64,000 nt of DNA from JASJBU01 sp963790775 (GCA_963790775.1 CAWBPR010000015.1:90922-154921); one strand, 5' to 3'; counted from the first letter of the stretch, positions 8,372 through 18,701 are shown. Notes: generated by a model from the letters alone, not told the origin. A program made the numbers and translations.

Positions 8372-10594
8372 ATGAATCGTTCATGGAGTGTACTGGCTTT
8401 TCTTCTGGTCTTCAGCAGCGCTTCCATTGGTATATCGGATGGTATAGGAGTCGAGCCTCGGGCGCTTGATTCGACGCACAGAAGAGAGGCAGTGGAGCAG
8501 CGTGCGGGTCGTGGCCATGCAGACAACCACACCGGGAACTGTCCTCATTGCCAGGAGGAGGATGACTACGACTTCTGGATCGGCGATCTCGGCCGCAGCG
8601 AACCCATCTTCACCGGACCGCATCAATACCCCTTTATTTGTTCGACCAGCGAATCGGGGCTTGGTCAACCGCTTGTGGACAACGACGAGGGTATCGGCAA
8701 TGCGGTCTTCGCGGTCGAAGGCGACAACACCAGCGAGATCCTTGGCTATAGCGCAGACTGCAGCATTCAAACCCGCGTGGACTATTTTTATCTGGCCACA
8801 GACGGTCGCTTCTACCCTTACGATTCGTCTAACCCACCTGCTGACATCTATCAGTTCTTGATAGGGGGGCAGGTTATCGATTTTATCGTCAGGGTCGAGG
8901 CCGGAACCCTCAACCGTTTCCTCTATGCGATCGCCATGCTCGCGCCCTTCCCCGAGGAATTGGACGACCCCGACGACCTTAACAACGCCGCTTGGAACGG
9001 CGACTTGGTCTACTATTTCCGTGGCGGGACGGGGCTCGGACATTTACAAGGGACGGACGGTTGGCACAGTGGTGTCGCGAGTGGAGAACGAGCAATATTT
9101 CCGCATGTCCTAGCGAACGGCTATGCGATCGCGATGTCGTCAGCCAATCAGAGTGGTATACAGTACAACGTGAATTTGGCCGAAGAGACCGCGTACATGG
9201 TGAAACAACACTTCAGCGAGGTCTACGGATCTCCCCAACACACGATCGGCATCGGCGGCTCCGGCGGCGCCGTCCAGATCTATGCACTGGCACAGAATCA
9301 CCCCGGGTTACTCGATGCCGGTATTCCGCTCTTCTCCTACCCCGACATGATAACGCAGACGATCCACGTCTCGGACTGCAATCTCTTGGAACAGTACTTT
9401 CTGGAAGATGTGCTTCTCTACGGTGCTGCTAGCAAATGGGCGACATGGAGCAACCGACAATGGATCGAGGGGCTTAACGCCTCCGATACAGTGACCAACA
9501 GTCTCACCGGCACTCCCGGTAGCAGCGAGTGCATCGAGGGTTGGCACCTCGCGGCACCGACCGTGATCAACCCCTACTTCACCGCCCCGGAATTACTTCA
9601 GGCTCTCGAGTTCTACCTCTATCCTCAGGAAGTCATTGACGACATACGTTGGACGCATTGGAACGATCTCGAAAATATCTACGGCATAGACGATGATGGT
9701 TTCGCGCCGATACCCATGGACAACGTTGGTGTACAGTACGGTCTGCAAGCATTGGTTGAAGGCAATATCTCGGCGAACGAGTTCTTGGAGATCAATAGTT
9801 GTGTTGGAAGCTGGACAGAGCAAGCGAACTTTGTGCCCTTCATTCCAAGTGCGAGCAACCTCTTCGACCACGAGAATATGAACCGCGACCACGCCTGCCG
9901 CGCGGGCATCCCGGCTCCACGGCGTGAGGGAGACCAGTGGGCGATGGAAGCGGCCTATCTCTCTGGTCATGTATTCACTGGGGAAACGCTTTCAATCCCC
10001 ATAATCGACCTCCGACCCTACCTCGAGCACAAACTCGACATGCACAACAGCCGCCAATCATTTTCGGTACGCCAACGATTGCTCAACGGGATCGGTAACT
10101 CCGAAAACCAGGTAATTTGGTTCACCGGCATAGAAGATGACATTCAACGTGTCTTAGATGCGCTCGCCACCTTGAGCATCTACCTCAGCAGCGGTGAAAA
10201 GCCCGCCACCTTCACCGATGCCTGCTGGGACGAAAACGGTACCCTGGTCGACGCGGGTGCAGGCGTTTGGGACGGCGTGCTGACCGATGGGCCCCTTGGT
10301 GTTTGCGCCCAACAATTCCCGGTCTATTCTACGTCGAGAATGGTCGCTGGAGACAGCTTCGCCGGTGATATGTTCAAATGCCGTCTTATGTCGGTCGACA
10401 GGGCTATCAGGAACGGATTCTATGGTGACGTTGTCTTTGACGAAGCACAACGCGCCTTACTCGATGCTATCTTCCCGTCTGGGGTCTGCGACTACAGCAA
10501 GCCAGACGAGGGCCGACCCAGAGGGAAACACCCACTTCGTCAGTACAATCCTCGTGTAATTGGGGATGCAGCACGAATCATTGATTCTGAATGA
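8372..10594 (+). CDS. secreted DUF6351-type alpha/beta hydrolase-like protein
   Basis: A 740-residue protein with a signal peptide (MNRSWSVLAFLLVFSSASIG) preceded by a strong ribosome site, ggagatggagg. The middle carries GGTGLGH, GYAIAMSSANQSG and then GIGGSGGAVQ near residues 290-299, a GxSxG nucleophile elbow, followed by NHPGLLDAGIPLFSYPD. This arrangement matches what I know of DUF6351, a large family with a tannase/esterase-like fold and no firm assigned substrate. Several Cys suggest disulfides outside the cytoplasm. Likely an exported esterase; the substrate is unknown. Single gene, no partner on its strand. Confidence 0.72.
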   Translation: MNRSWSVLAFLLVFSSASIGISDGIGVEPRALDSTHRREAVEQRAGRGHADNHTGNCPHCQEEDDYDFWIGDLGRSEPIFTGPHQYPFICSTSESGLGQPLVDNDEGIGNAVFAVEGDNTSEILGYSADCSIQTRVDYFYLATDGRFYPYDSSNPPADIYQFLIGGQVIDFIVRVEAGTLNRFLYAIAMLAPFPEELDDPDDLNNAAWNGDLVYYFRGGTGLGHLQGTDGWHSGVASGERAIFPHVLANGYAIAMSSANQSGIQYNVNLAEETAYMVKQHFSEVYGSPQHTIGIGGSGGAVQIYALAQNHPGLLDAGIPLFSYPDMITQTIHVSDCNLLEQYFLEDVLLYGAASKWATWSNRQWIEGLNASDTVTNSLTGTPGSSECIEGWHLAAPTVINPYFTAPELLQALEFYLYPQEVIDDIRWTHWNDLENIYGIDDDGFAPIPMDNVGVQYGLQALVEGNISANEFLEINSCVGSWTEQANFVPFIPSASNLFDHENMNRDHACRAGIPAPRREGDQWAMEAAYLSGHVFTGETLSIPIIDLRPYLEHKLDMHNSRQSFSVRQRLLNGIGNSENQVIWFTGIEDDIQRVLDALATLSIYLSSGEKPATFTDACWDENGTLVDAGAGVWDGVLTDGPLGVCAQQFPVYSTSRMVAGDSFAGDMFKCRLMSVDRAIRNGFYGDVVFDEAQRALLDAIFPSGVCDYSKPDEGRPRGKHPLRQYNPRVIGDAARIIDSE

Positions 10595-10858
10595 CTGCTG
10601 TAGGCGCCATGCTGTTACCTGATGGTCGTATGAATACAAGCTCCTCCTACCTGCCCCATCAATGACCGCTTTCTCGGTTTGAGGAGAGGTGTTCATTATC
10701 TGAGGTCAATGACTGCTATGTCGTGCCTTTCAGACCATGACGAAAATCTAAAATGTCTGCAATACGTTGATTGAAGATTCACCTGTGAATGGCAGGAATG
10801 AGCAACAGCCATATGGGCCCACACAAAAAGCCAATACACAACGGCACTGACCTATTAG

Positions 10859-12871
10859 TTAACGTTCTACAGAATGCAGCCAGCATCTGACCTGGTGATT
10901 GTCGCCAATGTCGCTCTGATCAGGATAGGCCTCCCGGCACCGATCAAAGGCCTGTGGGCAGCGGGGGTGAAAATGGCAGCCGGTTGGTGGATTCGCCGGT
11001 GAAGGCATATCCCCCTGTAATTGGATCACATTCCGCTGATGGCTCGGATCGGCCACCGGTACGGCGGAAAGCAACGCTTGCGTGTAGGGATGCTCCGGAT
11101 GTTCCAGGACTTGATCAACCTTACCCTTTTCCACGATCCGGCCCAGGTACATCACCGCCACCTCATCCGCCAGATAGGAGACTACCGAGATGTTGTGGGT
11201 AATGAACAGATAGGAGAGCTCCAATTCGTTCTGCAGTTCCTTCAACAGATTCAGGATCTGCGCCTGCACCGAGACATCCAGGGCGCTGGTGGGTTCGTCG
11301 CAGATAATGAGTTTGGGTTGCACCGCCAGGGCGCGCGCCACACAGATACGCTGACGCTGGCCGCCGGAAAACTCATGGGGATAGCGACCCGCCGACTCTT
11401 CTGACAACCCGACCTGCTGCAGCAATTCATTGACCCGCGCTACCCTTTGCTGCCTGGTGCCCATCCGCTGGGCGTTCATCCCCTCGGCTATGATATCTCT
11501 CACCAGCATCCGTGGATTCATCGACGACATCGGATCCTGAAAGATGATCTGCATGTCGGCGCGCCGTTTGCGCAACGCCTCTCCCTTGAGCAGGGTCAGT
11601 TCATGGTCCTCAAACCGGGCAGAACCGGCCGTTGGCTTAAGCAGTTGTAAAATCGCCTTCCCCACCGTGGTCTTGCCGCAACCCGACTCCCCCACCAGCG
11701 CCAGGGTATGCCCCTTGGGGATGCTCAGGTCGACCCCATCCACCGCCCGTACCTGACCGACTACGCGGCGGAAGACTCCCTTGTGGATGGGAAAGTGAAC
11801 CTTTAGATCAGTCACCTGCAAGAGTGGCTCAGCGGGTTTCCGTGAGGTGGTATACAGGTCAACCGGGGGGTTGCTGCGGGGTTCTGAAATCAGCGGTTGT
11901 TCCGCATAATGCAGGCAACGTACTCCCTGCGTATCAGTCAATTGACGCCATTCAGGCATCTCCCTGCTGCAGCGCTCGCCGCTCTCCTCACAGCGTTGCA
12001 GAAAACGGCAACCGGTAAATACCTGTCTCAGCGAAGGCACCGAGCCCTTGATTACCGCCAGCTTCTCCGCGCGTTTGCGACTGTCCGGCAGGGACTCGAA
12101 CAACTTGCGGCTGTAGGGATGCTTGGGACCCTGAAAGAAGGTCGTCACATCCCCCGTCTCGACGATCTGCCCGGCGTACATCACCGCCAGGCGGTCAGCC
12201 GTTTCCGCGACAATGCCCAGATCATGGGTAATGAGCAATACAGCCATGCCGGTTTCGCGTTGCAGATCCTTCAGCAGATTCAATACCTGGGCCTGAATAG
12301 TCACATCCAGCGCCGTGGTCGGTTCGTCAGCGATCAACAGTTCGGGACGGCCTGCCAGCGCCATGGCGATCATCACCCGCTGTTTCATGCCGCCGGAAAG
12401 CTGATGGGGATACTCTCTTGCACGCCGCGCAGGATCGGGGATACCCACCGCATCCAGCAGTTCCACCACCCTTGTGTTGACTGCCGCACCTTTTATCTGG
12501 TCATGCAGGCGCACCGCCTCGGCGATCTGATCGCCGATCCGCAACACCGGATTGAGTGAGGTCATGGGTTCCTGGAAGATCATGCCCATACCACCACCAC
12601 GAACCTGGCGCATCTCACGCTCACTCAACCAGAGCAGGCCGGCGCCATCAAAACTGATGTCGCCTTCTGTCACCCGACCCGAGGGGGGCAGCAGGCGCAT
12701 CATGGAGAGCGCGGTCATCGACTTGCCGCAACCGGACTCCCCCAGCAGGGCAAAGGTCTCGCCCCGCTGGATGCTGAGGTCCAGACCATCGACCACGCGT
12801 ACAGGATTCTGCTCATCTCCGAGCTGGGTTTGCAGGTTTTCGATTTTCAGCAGGGGGTCATTCATAGCCAT
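10859..12871 (-). CDS. yejF: ABC transporter, fused tandem ATPase (YejF-like)
   Basis: 670 residues with two complete ABC ATPase domains of the oligopeptide type. Domain 1: Walker A GESGCGKS near residue 44, signature LSGGMKQR, Walker B LLIADEPTTALD. Domain 2: Walker A GESGCGKT near residue 392, signature FSGGQRQR, Walker B LIICDEPTSALD. Each is followed by the oligopeptide/dipeptide C-terminal extension with Cys-rich pieces (CRFLQRCEESGERC; CHFHPRCPQAFDRC), which may hold a metal cluster. It energises peptide import through the two permeases encoded just upstream, three bases away. Last gene of the operon. Confidence 0.93.
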   Translation of the reverse strand: MAMNDPLLKIENLQTQLGDEQNPVRVVDGLDLSIQRGETFALLGESGCGKSMTALSMMRLLPPSGRVTEGDISFDGAGLLWLSEREMRQVRGGGMGMIFQEPMTSLNPVLRIGDQIAEAVRLHDQIKGAAVNTRVVELLDAVGIPDPARRAREYPHQLSGGMKQRVMIAMALAGRPELLIADEPTTALDVTIQAQVLNLLKDLQRETGMAVLLITHDLGIVAETADRLAVMYAGQIVETGDVTTFFQGPKHPYSRKLFESLPDSRKRAEKLAVIKGSVPSLRQVFTGCRFLQRCEESGERCSREMPEWRQLTDTQGVRCLHYAEQPLISEPRSNPPVDLYTTSRKPAEPLLQVTDLKVHFPIHKGVFRRVVGQVRAVDGVDLSIPKGHTLALVGESGCGKTTVGKAILQLLKPTAGSARFEDHELTLLKGEALRKRRADMQIIFQDPMSSMNPRMLVRDIIAEGMNAQRMGTRQQRVARVNELLQQVGLSEESAGRYPHEFSGGQRQRICVARALAVQPKLIICDEPTSALDVSVQAQILNLLKELQNELELSYLFITHNISVVSYLADEVAVMYLGRIVEKGKVDQVLEHPEHPYTQALLSAVPVADPSHQRNVIQLQGDMPSPANPPTGCHFHPRCPQAFDRCREAYPDQSDIGDNHQVRCWLHSVER

Positions 12872-12874
12872 TTA

Positions 12875-14277
12875 TCAGCGGGTCATGCGCAGACGTGGAT
12901 CGAAGGCATCCCGCACCACATCGGAAAAAAGATTGGCCGCCAGCACCAGGGTGAACATAAACACCAGGGCGGCCGCCAGGGACCACCAGACGATCGGTTC
13001 GCGGGCCATCTCCAGGCGCGCGCCGTTGATCATGTTGCCCCAGCTGTTCATGGTCGGATCGACCCCGATATTGACATAGGAGAGCACCGCCTCCGCCAGC
13101 ACCAGGCCGCTGAAATCGAGCACCAGGGTGATCAGCACGATGTGCAGTACATTGGGCAGGATATGCCGGCCGATGATGGTGAAATGGCCGACTCCGAAGG
13201 CCAGCGAGGCCTGCACATACTCCAGCTCGCGCAGTTTGAAGGTTTCGCCGCGCAACAGGCGGCACAGACCGGTCCAACTGGTGACGCCGAGGATCATGCA
13301 GAGAAACAGCAGGCGCAGATCGGCGCGCTGAGTGAGGCTGGCAAACTCCTCCTCGTGGTTGCTCATGTAGATCTGCATCATCAGGATCGCCGCAGCGATC
13401 AACAACACCCCGGGAATCGAGTTCAGTGTGGTGTAGGTGTACTGGATGACGTCATCCACCCAGCCGCGGAAATAGCCCGCCATGATGCCCAGCAGGATCG
13501 CTGCCGGCAGCATCACCAGGGTGGTCAGGGTGCCGATCAAGCAGGCCGGTGCGGATACTCTTCAGGGCCTGATAGAAGACATCCTCTCCCACCTTGTCGG
13601 TGCCGAGCAGGTGATAAAGGGTGCCCAGTTCCCAACTGACGCCAATCAGCAGCAAGATCACCAGCAGGGTGGTGAGCACGGTGCGCCAGGGCAGTTCTGT
13701 CTCGAAACGCGCCACCCGGCGCAACATGATGGACCAGGCCGTTCCCGCCCGCCGCGCCAGTCGCCACAGCAGCGCCGTGGCCAGAACCGCCCACAGAAGC
13801 AGCCCTTTGACGAATCCGAACAGGGCGGTGAAGACGATGTCAGTGCGGGTATTCGTGCTGCGGGTCGAGCAGGTGGCTGCCACCGTGCTCAAGGCGCGGA
13901 TAGTCACGCAGGGTGCCGCCATCCGGCTGTTCGATGTTCTCCTTGGCGTACAGGTGGGTCGCCAGGGGCGCCGAGTAGGTCTTCTCATGGCGGATACGCA
14001 ACGGAGTCACCAAAGCGTCGAACACACTCAGAACCTCGACGGTTTCCGTTTTGCCGTTCTCATCCGCCTGAGGGCGGTAATGAATCGAATCGAGCAGACC
14101 GATAATGACATACGCCGAAAGCACCACCAGGGCGCCCATACCCACCTTGCTGCGGGCAACCTCCTTCCAGGGCGCGCGCAGATGTTCTTTTCGTCTTGCA
14201 TAGAAAGTGAAACCACCCGCCAGCAGCACCAGCAGGAAGACCAACGCATCGGTCCACAGAATCACCAGATCGATCAT
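12875..14277 (-). pseudogene. yejE: ABC peptide permease YejE-like, two frameshifts
   Basis: Three frames together give one oligopeptide permease. The first (14277 down to ~13850) holds an N-terminal helix starting MIDLVILWTDALVFLL and a soluble part. The second (~13850 to ~13543) gives HLLGTDKVGEDVF and helices. The third (~13543 to 12875) holds the conserved core with the EAA-like loop and ends RDAFDPRLRMTR. One extra base near 13848 and one near 13545 (ggcctg-c-ttgatc) explain the shifts. Start overlaps the yejB stop by ATGA. Both could be sequencing errors, as the other operon genes are intact; if real, the transporter is broken. Confidence 0.82.
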
Positions 14278-15251
14278 GAGAGCCTCACCCGCGGATCGAC
14301 CATGGTATAGGAGATATCGGTGAGGATCAGGCCGATGATGTAGAGCACCGAACCGAGGAACACCATCGAGCGCACGATGGCGAAGTCCTGATTATTGATG
14401 GCGTCGATGGTATAGCTGCCCAGCCCCGGAATACCGAAGAAGGATTCGGTGATCAGACTGCCCATGAACAGCAGCGGCAATACCGCCACTACCCCGGTGA
14501 GGATGGGGATCAGCGCATTCTTGAAGACATGCCCGAACAGCACCCACTGCTCGCTCAGGCCCTTGGCCCGGGCGGTGCGCACATAGTCCCGGTTGATCTC
14601 TTCGAGAAACAGGGTGCGATACCAGCGGGTGCCGGAGCCAATGCCGCCGATCACCCCGATGATCACCGGCAGAATCAGAAACTTGACCGCCCCCAGTCCC
14701 GTGTCATAGCCCGAAATCGGCACCAGATGCAGCAATTTCCCCACCAGGTACTGGCCGCCGATGATATAAAACAGCGCCGAGATCGACATCATCACCACAC
14801 AGATCACCACCCCCCAGAAATCGATATAGGTGGCGCGGAAGAAGGCGATCAGCAAGGCAAAGGTGATATTCAGGGAGAGCCCCATCAGCAGCACCGGCAG
14901 GGCGATGGCCAGACTCGGCCACATGCGCTGGGAGATGTCGTAGCCGATGTCCCGGCCATCATCGGAGGAGCCGAAATCGAACTGGAACAACTTCAATGAT
15001 TTCTGAAAAAAGATCGTCTCGGTAAGACGTTCCAACCCTTGCGCGGAGCTGTTATACAGGGTTGGCTTGTCGTAGCCGTGCTGCGCCTTCCACTCCTCTA
15101 CCGCTTCCGGGGTTACGCGTTTGACACCCAGATGCATGCGCGCCATATCATCCGGCGAGTTGACCACGAAGAACAGCAGGAAGGTGATGATGTTCACTCC
15201 GATCAGGATCGGGATGGCATACAGCATCCGCCGGATCACATAAGCCATCAT
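14274..15251 (-). CDS. yejB: ABC peptide permease YejB-like
   Basis: 325 residues with six membrane helices of the BPD_transp_1 type: N-terminal MMAYVIRRMLYAIPILIG, the LFLEEINRDYVRTARAKGLS loop (EAA motif that contacts the ATPase), and C-terminal PRVRLS. Unlike the next permease it is intact. Its start overlaps the stop of the binding-protein gene by four bases and its stop overlaps the yejE start, so the four genes are translationally coupled. Confidence 0.92.
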   Translation of the reverse strand: MMAYVIRRMLYAIPILIGVNIITFLLFFVVNSPDDMARMHLGVKRVTPEAVEEWKAQHGYDKPTLYNSSAQGLERLTETIFFQKSLKLFQFDFGSSDDGRDIGYDISQRMWPSLAIALPVLLMGLSLNITFALLIAFFRATYIDFWGVVICVVMMSISALFYIIGGQYLVGKLLHLVPISGYDTGLGAVKFLILPVIIGVIGGIGSGTRWYRTLFLEEINRDYVRTARAKGLSEQWVLFGHVFKNALIPILTGVVAVLPLLFMGSLITESFFGIPGLGSYTIDAINNQDFAIVRSMVFLGSVLYIIGLILTDISYTMVDPRVRLS

Positions 15252-17464
15252 ATCGCACTACTCCTTTCCCTGCGGCGGAACATCAGAAAGGCCGGGATCA
15301 GCGAGATCAGCAAAATAGCCGCCAGACTGATGACCGGCCATAACACCGGCTGGTTCCATTCCCGCCGTTTCTCCGCCCGCAGCTGTGGATCGATGCGCTT
15401 GTATTTGAGGGTGTTGTCCGCCATCAGATTCGGCACGGCGTTTTGATACCAGGCGTGATGCAGGGAGAAGGCTTTCGGGAAATAGCCCCAGGACCAGGGG
15501 GCGTCACGCCGCAATATCTCCATCATCTGATCGATTATCACCTGGCGCGCCGGACTATTGTCCATGTTCTTCATCTGCTCGAATAAAGCGTCATATTCCG
15601 GGTTCTTGTAGTTGGAGGCATTTTCTCCATTGTTGTCAACCTTGCTGTGCGGGCCGTAGAGCATAAACAGGAAGTTCTCCGGATCGGGATAGTCGGCGTT
15701 CCAGCCCCACATGAAGATCTGTTCCGTGCCCTTGCGCATCTTGTCCTGAAAACGGTTGAAGTCGGTCGCCCGGATCACCAGTTGAATGCCCAGCTTGGCA
15801 AACTGCTTGCGCATCCAGTTGAGCTGCGCCTTGCTGTCCGGCCCGGAAGCGGAGGTATCATAGTAGAGCACCAGCGGTCTGCCGGTTTGCGCATCCCGCC
15901 CATCGGGATAATCCGCCTCTGTCATCAACTGCCGCGCCTGTTCAATATCCCGGCGCACAACCTTGTCGTTCACCACCTGGTAGAGGTAGGGGTTGATCCC
16001 TTCCATACCCGATTTATGACCATAGATTCCCGGTGGCAGGATGCCCTGGGCCACAACCCCCCTGCCATTGGCAAAGATGGCGATGAACTCCTCAAAATCC
16101 ACCGCGATGGAGATCGCCCGGCGCAACAACCGTGCGCGCTGCGAATCGCCGCCTACTACCGGGTCGGCCATGTTGAAACCCAGGTAATAAATGCTCGTCT
16201 GTACTGCGGTGATGAGACGGATTCCCTTGGCCCGCATGTCTGCGGTCAGCTGCGCTTCACCCTGGCTGGAGAACTGCACCGCCTGATCGAAACTGTCGGA
16301 GGAGATGCCGGAATTGTCATAATAACCCTGCAGGAATTTGTTCCAGTAGGGGATGGTCTCCTTCTCCAGGCTGTAGATCGCCTTGTCGATGAAAGGCACA
16401 CGCTTGCCCGCATCATCGAGCAGACCCTCCTCCGCCTGACCGGGATTGCCCTCGCTGGGATAGAAATCCTCATGAAAATTGGGATTGCGCTCCAGCACCA
16501 TGCGCAGGTTGGGATTATTCTCTGACAGCATGTAAGGACCGGTGCCCACCGGATACCAGTTGAGGGTGATATTGCGCTGCCCCATACCGGGCTGGGTATA
16601 GAAGCGATCCGCCTCCCAGGGCATGGGGGCAAAGAACGGCATCGCCAGCCAGTAGACGAACTGAGGATACTTACCCTGCAGGCGAATCCGGTAGCTGTAA
16701 CGGTCCACCTGTTCGACCCCTTGCAGGGAGAAATCCCGCAGATCCAGGAAGGGCTCCTCTTCGCCGGTCTCCGTCTTGCGTCTTTCGTAAGCCTCGTCGA
16801 CCGTTTCACCGAAGGCCTCGAAACCCAGGATATAGTCCTGCATCAGGCTGGCGATGGGGCAATGCAGCTTGGGAAAGGCTATCCTTTTGATCTGGTAGAC
16901 GTAGTCCTCAGCCGTCAGCTCACGACTGCCGGTGTCGGGGAAATCCGCCAGCACATTGATGCCCTCCAGATCCGCGGGGGTCAGTTGGTGATAGAGATAG
17001 TCGCCTGCCCCACTCTGGGCAAAGGCCGGATGGGGTTGATAACGGATACCGGGTTTGATACGGATCAGATATTCACTCACTGCAATCTGTCCGGCTGGTG
17101 CATCATCGGGCAGGCGTTCCCCCTGCTTGTCATAAAAGACCGGCTTGGGCACCTCCACGGCCGTCGCGGGCTCCAGCACATAAGGACGTTTCAGAAAATG
17201 ATATTGCAGCGGGGGTTCATAGATCTGCCCGATGAAGGCATATTCGTTGGAGACGTAGGAACGCACCGGGTCCAGATGCTTGGGGCGCTCCTCGAATGAA
17301 CTGTAGAGGATGGCGGCATCCCTGTCGTCTGCCTGATACGGGCTGTTCCATGGGCTTCCATCACAACCCATCAACCACAGAACAGGCAACAGGACGACCA
17401 GCAAACGTGTGATATTCAGCTGCTCACTCTGCATGGGGATGTGGCATAAGCCGCTCTTTTCCAT
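15248..17464 (-). CDS. peptide-binding lipoprotein (SBP family 5, YejA-like)
   Basis: 738 residues of the bacterial extracellular solute-binding protein family 5, first gene of the yej-like operon. The N-terminus has a lipobox (LWLMGC), so the protein should be a lipoprotein. Recognisable stretches are FEERPKHLDPVRSY, AVDFEEFI and MWGWNADYPDPENF. Two Mets are possible starts (17464 and 17434, giving MQSEQLNITR); neither has a strong ribosome site, and the second fits a signal peptide better. Unusually it also ends in a hydrophobic helix followed by FRRRERSS, which would place a second anchor at the C-terminus. Confidence 0.88.
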   Translation of the reverse strand: MEKSGLCHIPMQSEQLNITRLLVVLLPVLWLMGCDGSPWNSPYQADDRDAAILYSSFEERPKHLDPVRSYVSNEYAFIGQIYEPPLQYHFLKRPYVLEPATAVEVPKPVFYDKQGERLPDDAPAGQIAVSEYLIRIKPGIRYQPHPAFAQSGAGDYLYHQLTPADLEGINVLADFPDTGSRELTAEDYVYQIKRIAFPKLHCPIASLMQDYILGFEAFGETVDEAYERRKTETGEEEPFLDLRDFSLQGVEQVDRYSYRIRLQGKYPQFVYWLAMPFFAPMPWEADRFYTQPGMGQRNITLNWYPVGTGPYMLSENNPNLRMVLERNPNFHEDFYPSEGNPGQAEEGLLDDAGKRVPFIDKAIYSLEKETIPYWNKFLQGYYDNSGISSDSFDQAVQFSSQGEAQLTADMRAKGIRLITAVQTSIYYLGFNMADPVVGGDSQRARLLRRAISIAVDFEEFIAIFANGRGVVAQGILPPGIYGHKSGMEGINPYLYQVVNDKVVRRDIEQARQLMTEADYPDGRDAQTGRPLVLYYDTSASGPDSKAQLNWMRKQFAKLGIQLVIRATDFNRFQDKMRKGTEQIFMWGWNADYPDPENFLFMLYGPHSKVDNNGENASNYKNPEYDALFEQMKNMDNSPARQVIIDQMMEILRRDAPWSWGYFPKAFSLHHAWYQNAVPNLMADNTLKYKRIDPQLRAEKRREWNQPVLWPVISLAAILLISLIPAFLMFRRRERSSAI

Positions 17465-17687
17465 CTGTGGAAATTCCGGTACCTTAGTGTTTTGTTATTT
17501 TACTTGGATTACTCGCCAGCGCGTATTATCCGCATTTCTGTTCACTGACACCAGTCGGCGTAGCTGAACGGTTAGATTTGGTCATTTCAGCGTTACGCCA
17601 GACCGCCAGGTGCGTTCCGCAGGGAATGGACCGCCCCTTCCAAGCGGCGGAACAACGCGGTTGACGGCTTGGCGGCTCGCCCAGAGG

Positions 17688-17783
17688 GAGGCCCGTGGAT
17701 GCCTCAATCCAATGCTCCAAGGCTTGACAAGGACCTGTCATTGCCTGCACGTTGCGCCATGGCTTGAGGCATTCACGGGCCTC
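17688..17783. repeat. long imperfect inverted repeat upstream of fabI
   Basis: Arms at 17688-17707 and 17764-17783 are reverse complements at 19 of 20 positions (gaggcccgtg.atgcctcaa), separated by 56 bases. It occupies the 364-base gap between the yej operon and fabI, about 45 bases before the fabI start. It has no T run; a palindromic repeat element or leader structure is more likely than a terminator. Confidence 0.7.
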
Positions 17784-17828
17784 CGATAAAGATCAACTCA
17801 ATCATTACACCAAACTAGGAATTGCTCC

Positions 17829-18605
17829 ATGGGATTTTTACAAGACAAACGCATCCTTATCGTTGGCGTCGCCAGCAATCGTTCCATTGCCTGGGGCATC
17901 GCTGAAGCGATGCATCGGGAAGGGGCTGAACTCGCATTCACCTACCAGGGTGACAAGTTGAAAAAGCGCGTCGACCAGATTGCTGAACAATGCGGTTCAG
18001 ATATTGTACTGCCGCTGGATGTCACCAGCGATGAGCAGATTACAGCCGTATTCGCGGAACTTGGCAAGCGTTGGGACGGCCTGGATGGCATCGTCCATTC
18101 GGTGGGCTTCGCCCCGCGGGACCATCTGGAGGGGGGTTACCTGGATAACCTGACCCGGGATGGCTTTGCCCTGGCGCATGACATCAGCGCCTACAGTTTT
18201 GCGGCCCTGGCGAAGGCCGGACGGCCGATGATGCAGGGGCGTAACGCCGCGCTGGTCACCATGAGCTACCTTGGCGCAGTGCGCACCGTGCCCAATTACA
18301 ACGTAATGGGAGTCGCCAAGGCCAGCCTGGAAGCGAACGTGCGTTACATGGCGGATTCTTTGGGTCCTGAGGGGATCAGGGTGAACGCTGTTTCCGCCGG
18401 TCCTATTCGCACCCTGGCGGCGTCCGGAATCAAGAACTTCAAGGGTATGCTGGATGAGGCTGAAAAGAAGAATCCGCTGCGCCGAAATGTGACCATTGAT
18501 GAGGTCGGCAACGCCGCTGCGTTCCTCTGCTCCGATCTGGCATCCGGCATTACCGGGGATGTCCTGTATGTAGATTCCGGTTACCACATTCTCGGCATGG
18601 CCTGA
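17829..18605 (+). CDS. fabI: enoyl-[acyl-carrier-protein] reductase (NADH)
   Basis: 258 residues of the SDR-type FabI: last reductive step of each fatty-acid elongation cycle. The N-terminus has the cofactor loop GVASNRSIAWGIA, then SVGFAPRDHL, the catalytic Tyr-x6-Lys in YNVMGVAK, and GPIRTLAASGI. Length is normal. A ribosome site, taggaattgctcc, precedes the ATG. Monocistronic, convergent with ppiD, sharing a bidirectional terminator. FabI is the target of triclosan and isoniazid-like inhibitors. Confidence 0.97.
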   Translation: MGFLQDKRILIVGVASNRSIAWGIAEAMHREGAELAFTYQGDKLKKRVDQIAEQCGSDIVLPLDVTSDEQITAVFAELGKRWDGLDGIVHSVGFAPRDHLEGGYLDNLTRDGFALAHDISAYSFAALAKAGRPMMQGRNAALVTMSYLGAVRTVPNYNVMGVAKASLEANVRYMADSLGPEGIRVNAVSAGPIRTLAASGIKNFKGMLDEAEKKNPLRRNVTIDEVGNAAAFLCSDLASGITGDVLYVDSGYHILGMA

Positions 18606-18630
18606 TTGGTAACGAAGAATCCCACTCAAG

Positions 18631-18664
18631 CACAAAAAAAGCGCCATTTGGCGCTTTTTTTGTG
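18631..18664. terminator. bidirectional terminator between fabI and ppiD
   Basis: Symmetric hairpin cacaaaaaaagcgcc / ggcgctttttttgtg with loop 'attt' region, with A and T runs on both sides, placed between two convergent stop codons. Confidence 0.9.
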
Positions 18665-18701
18665 CTGTTTGTATTCTCTATTGGAATCTAGATAAACTGA
18701 A

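Noticed and set aside
18631..18664. CRISPR-like or other repeat
   Set aside because: A single A/T-flanked hairpin between convergent genes is a plain bidirectional terminator.
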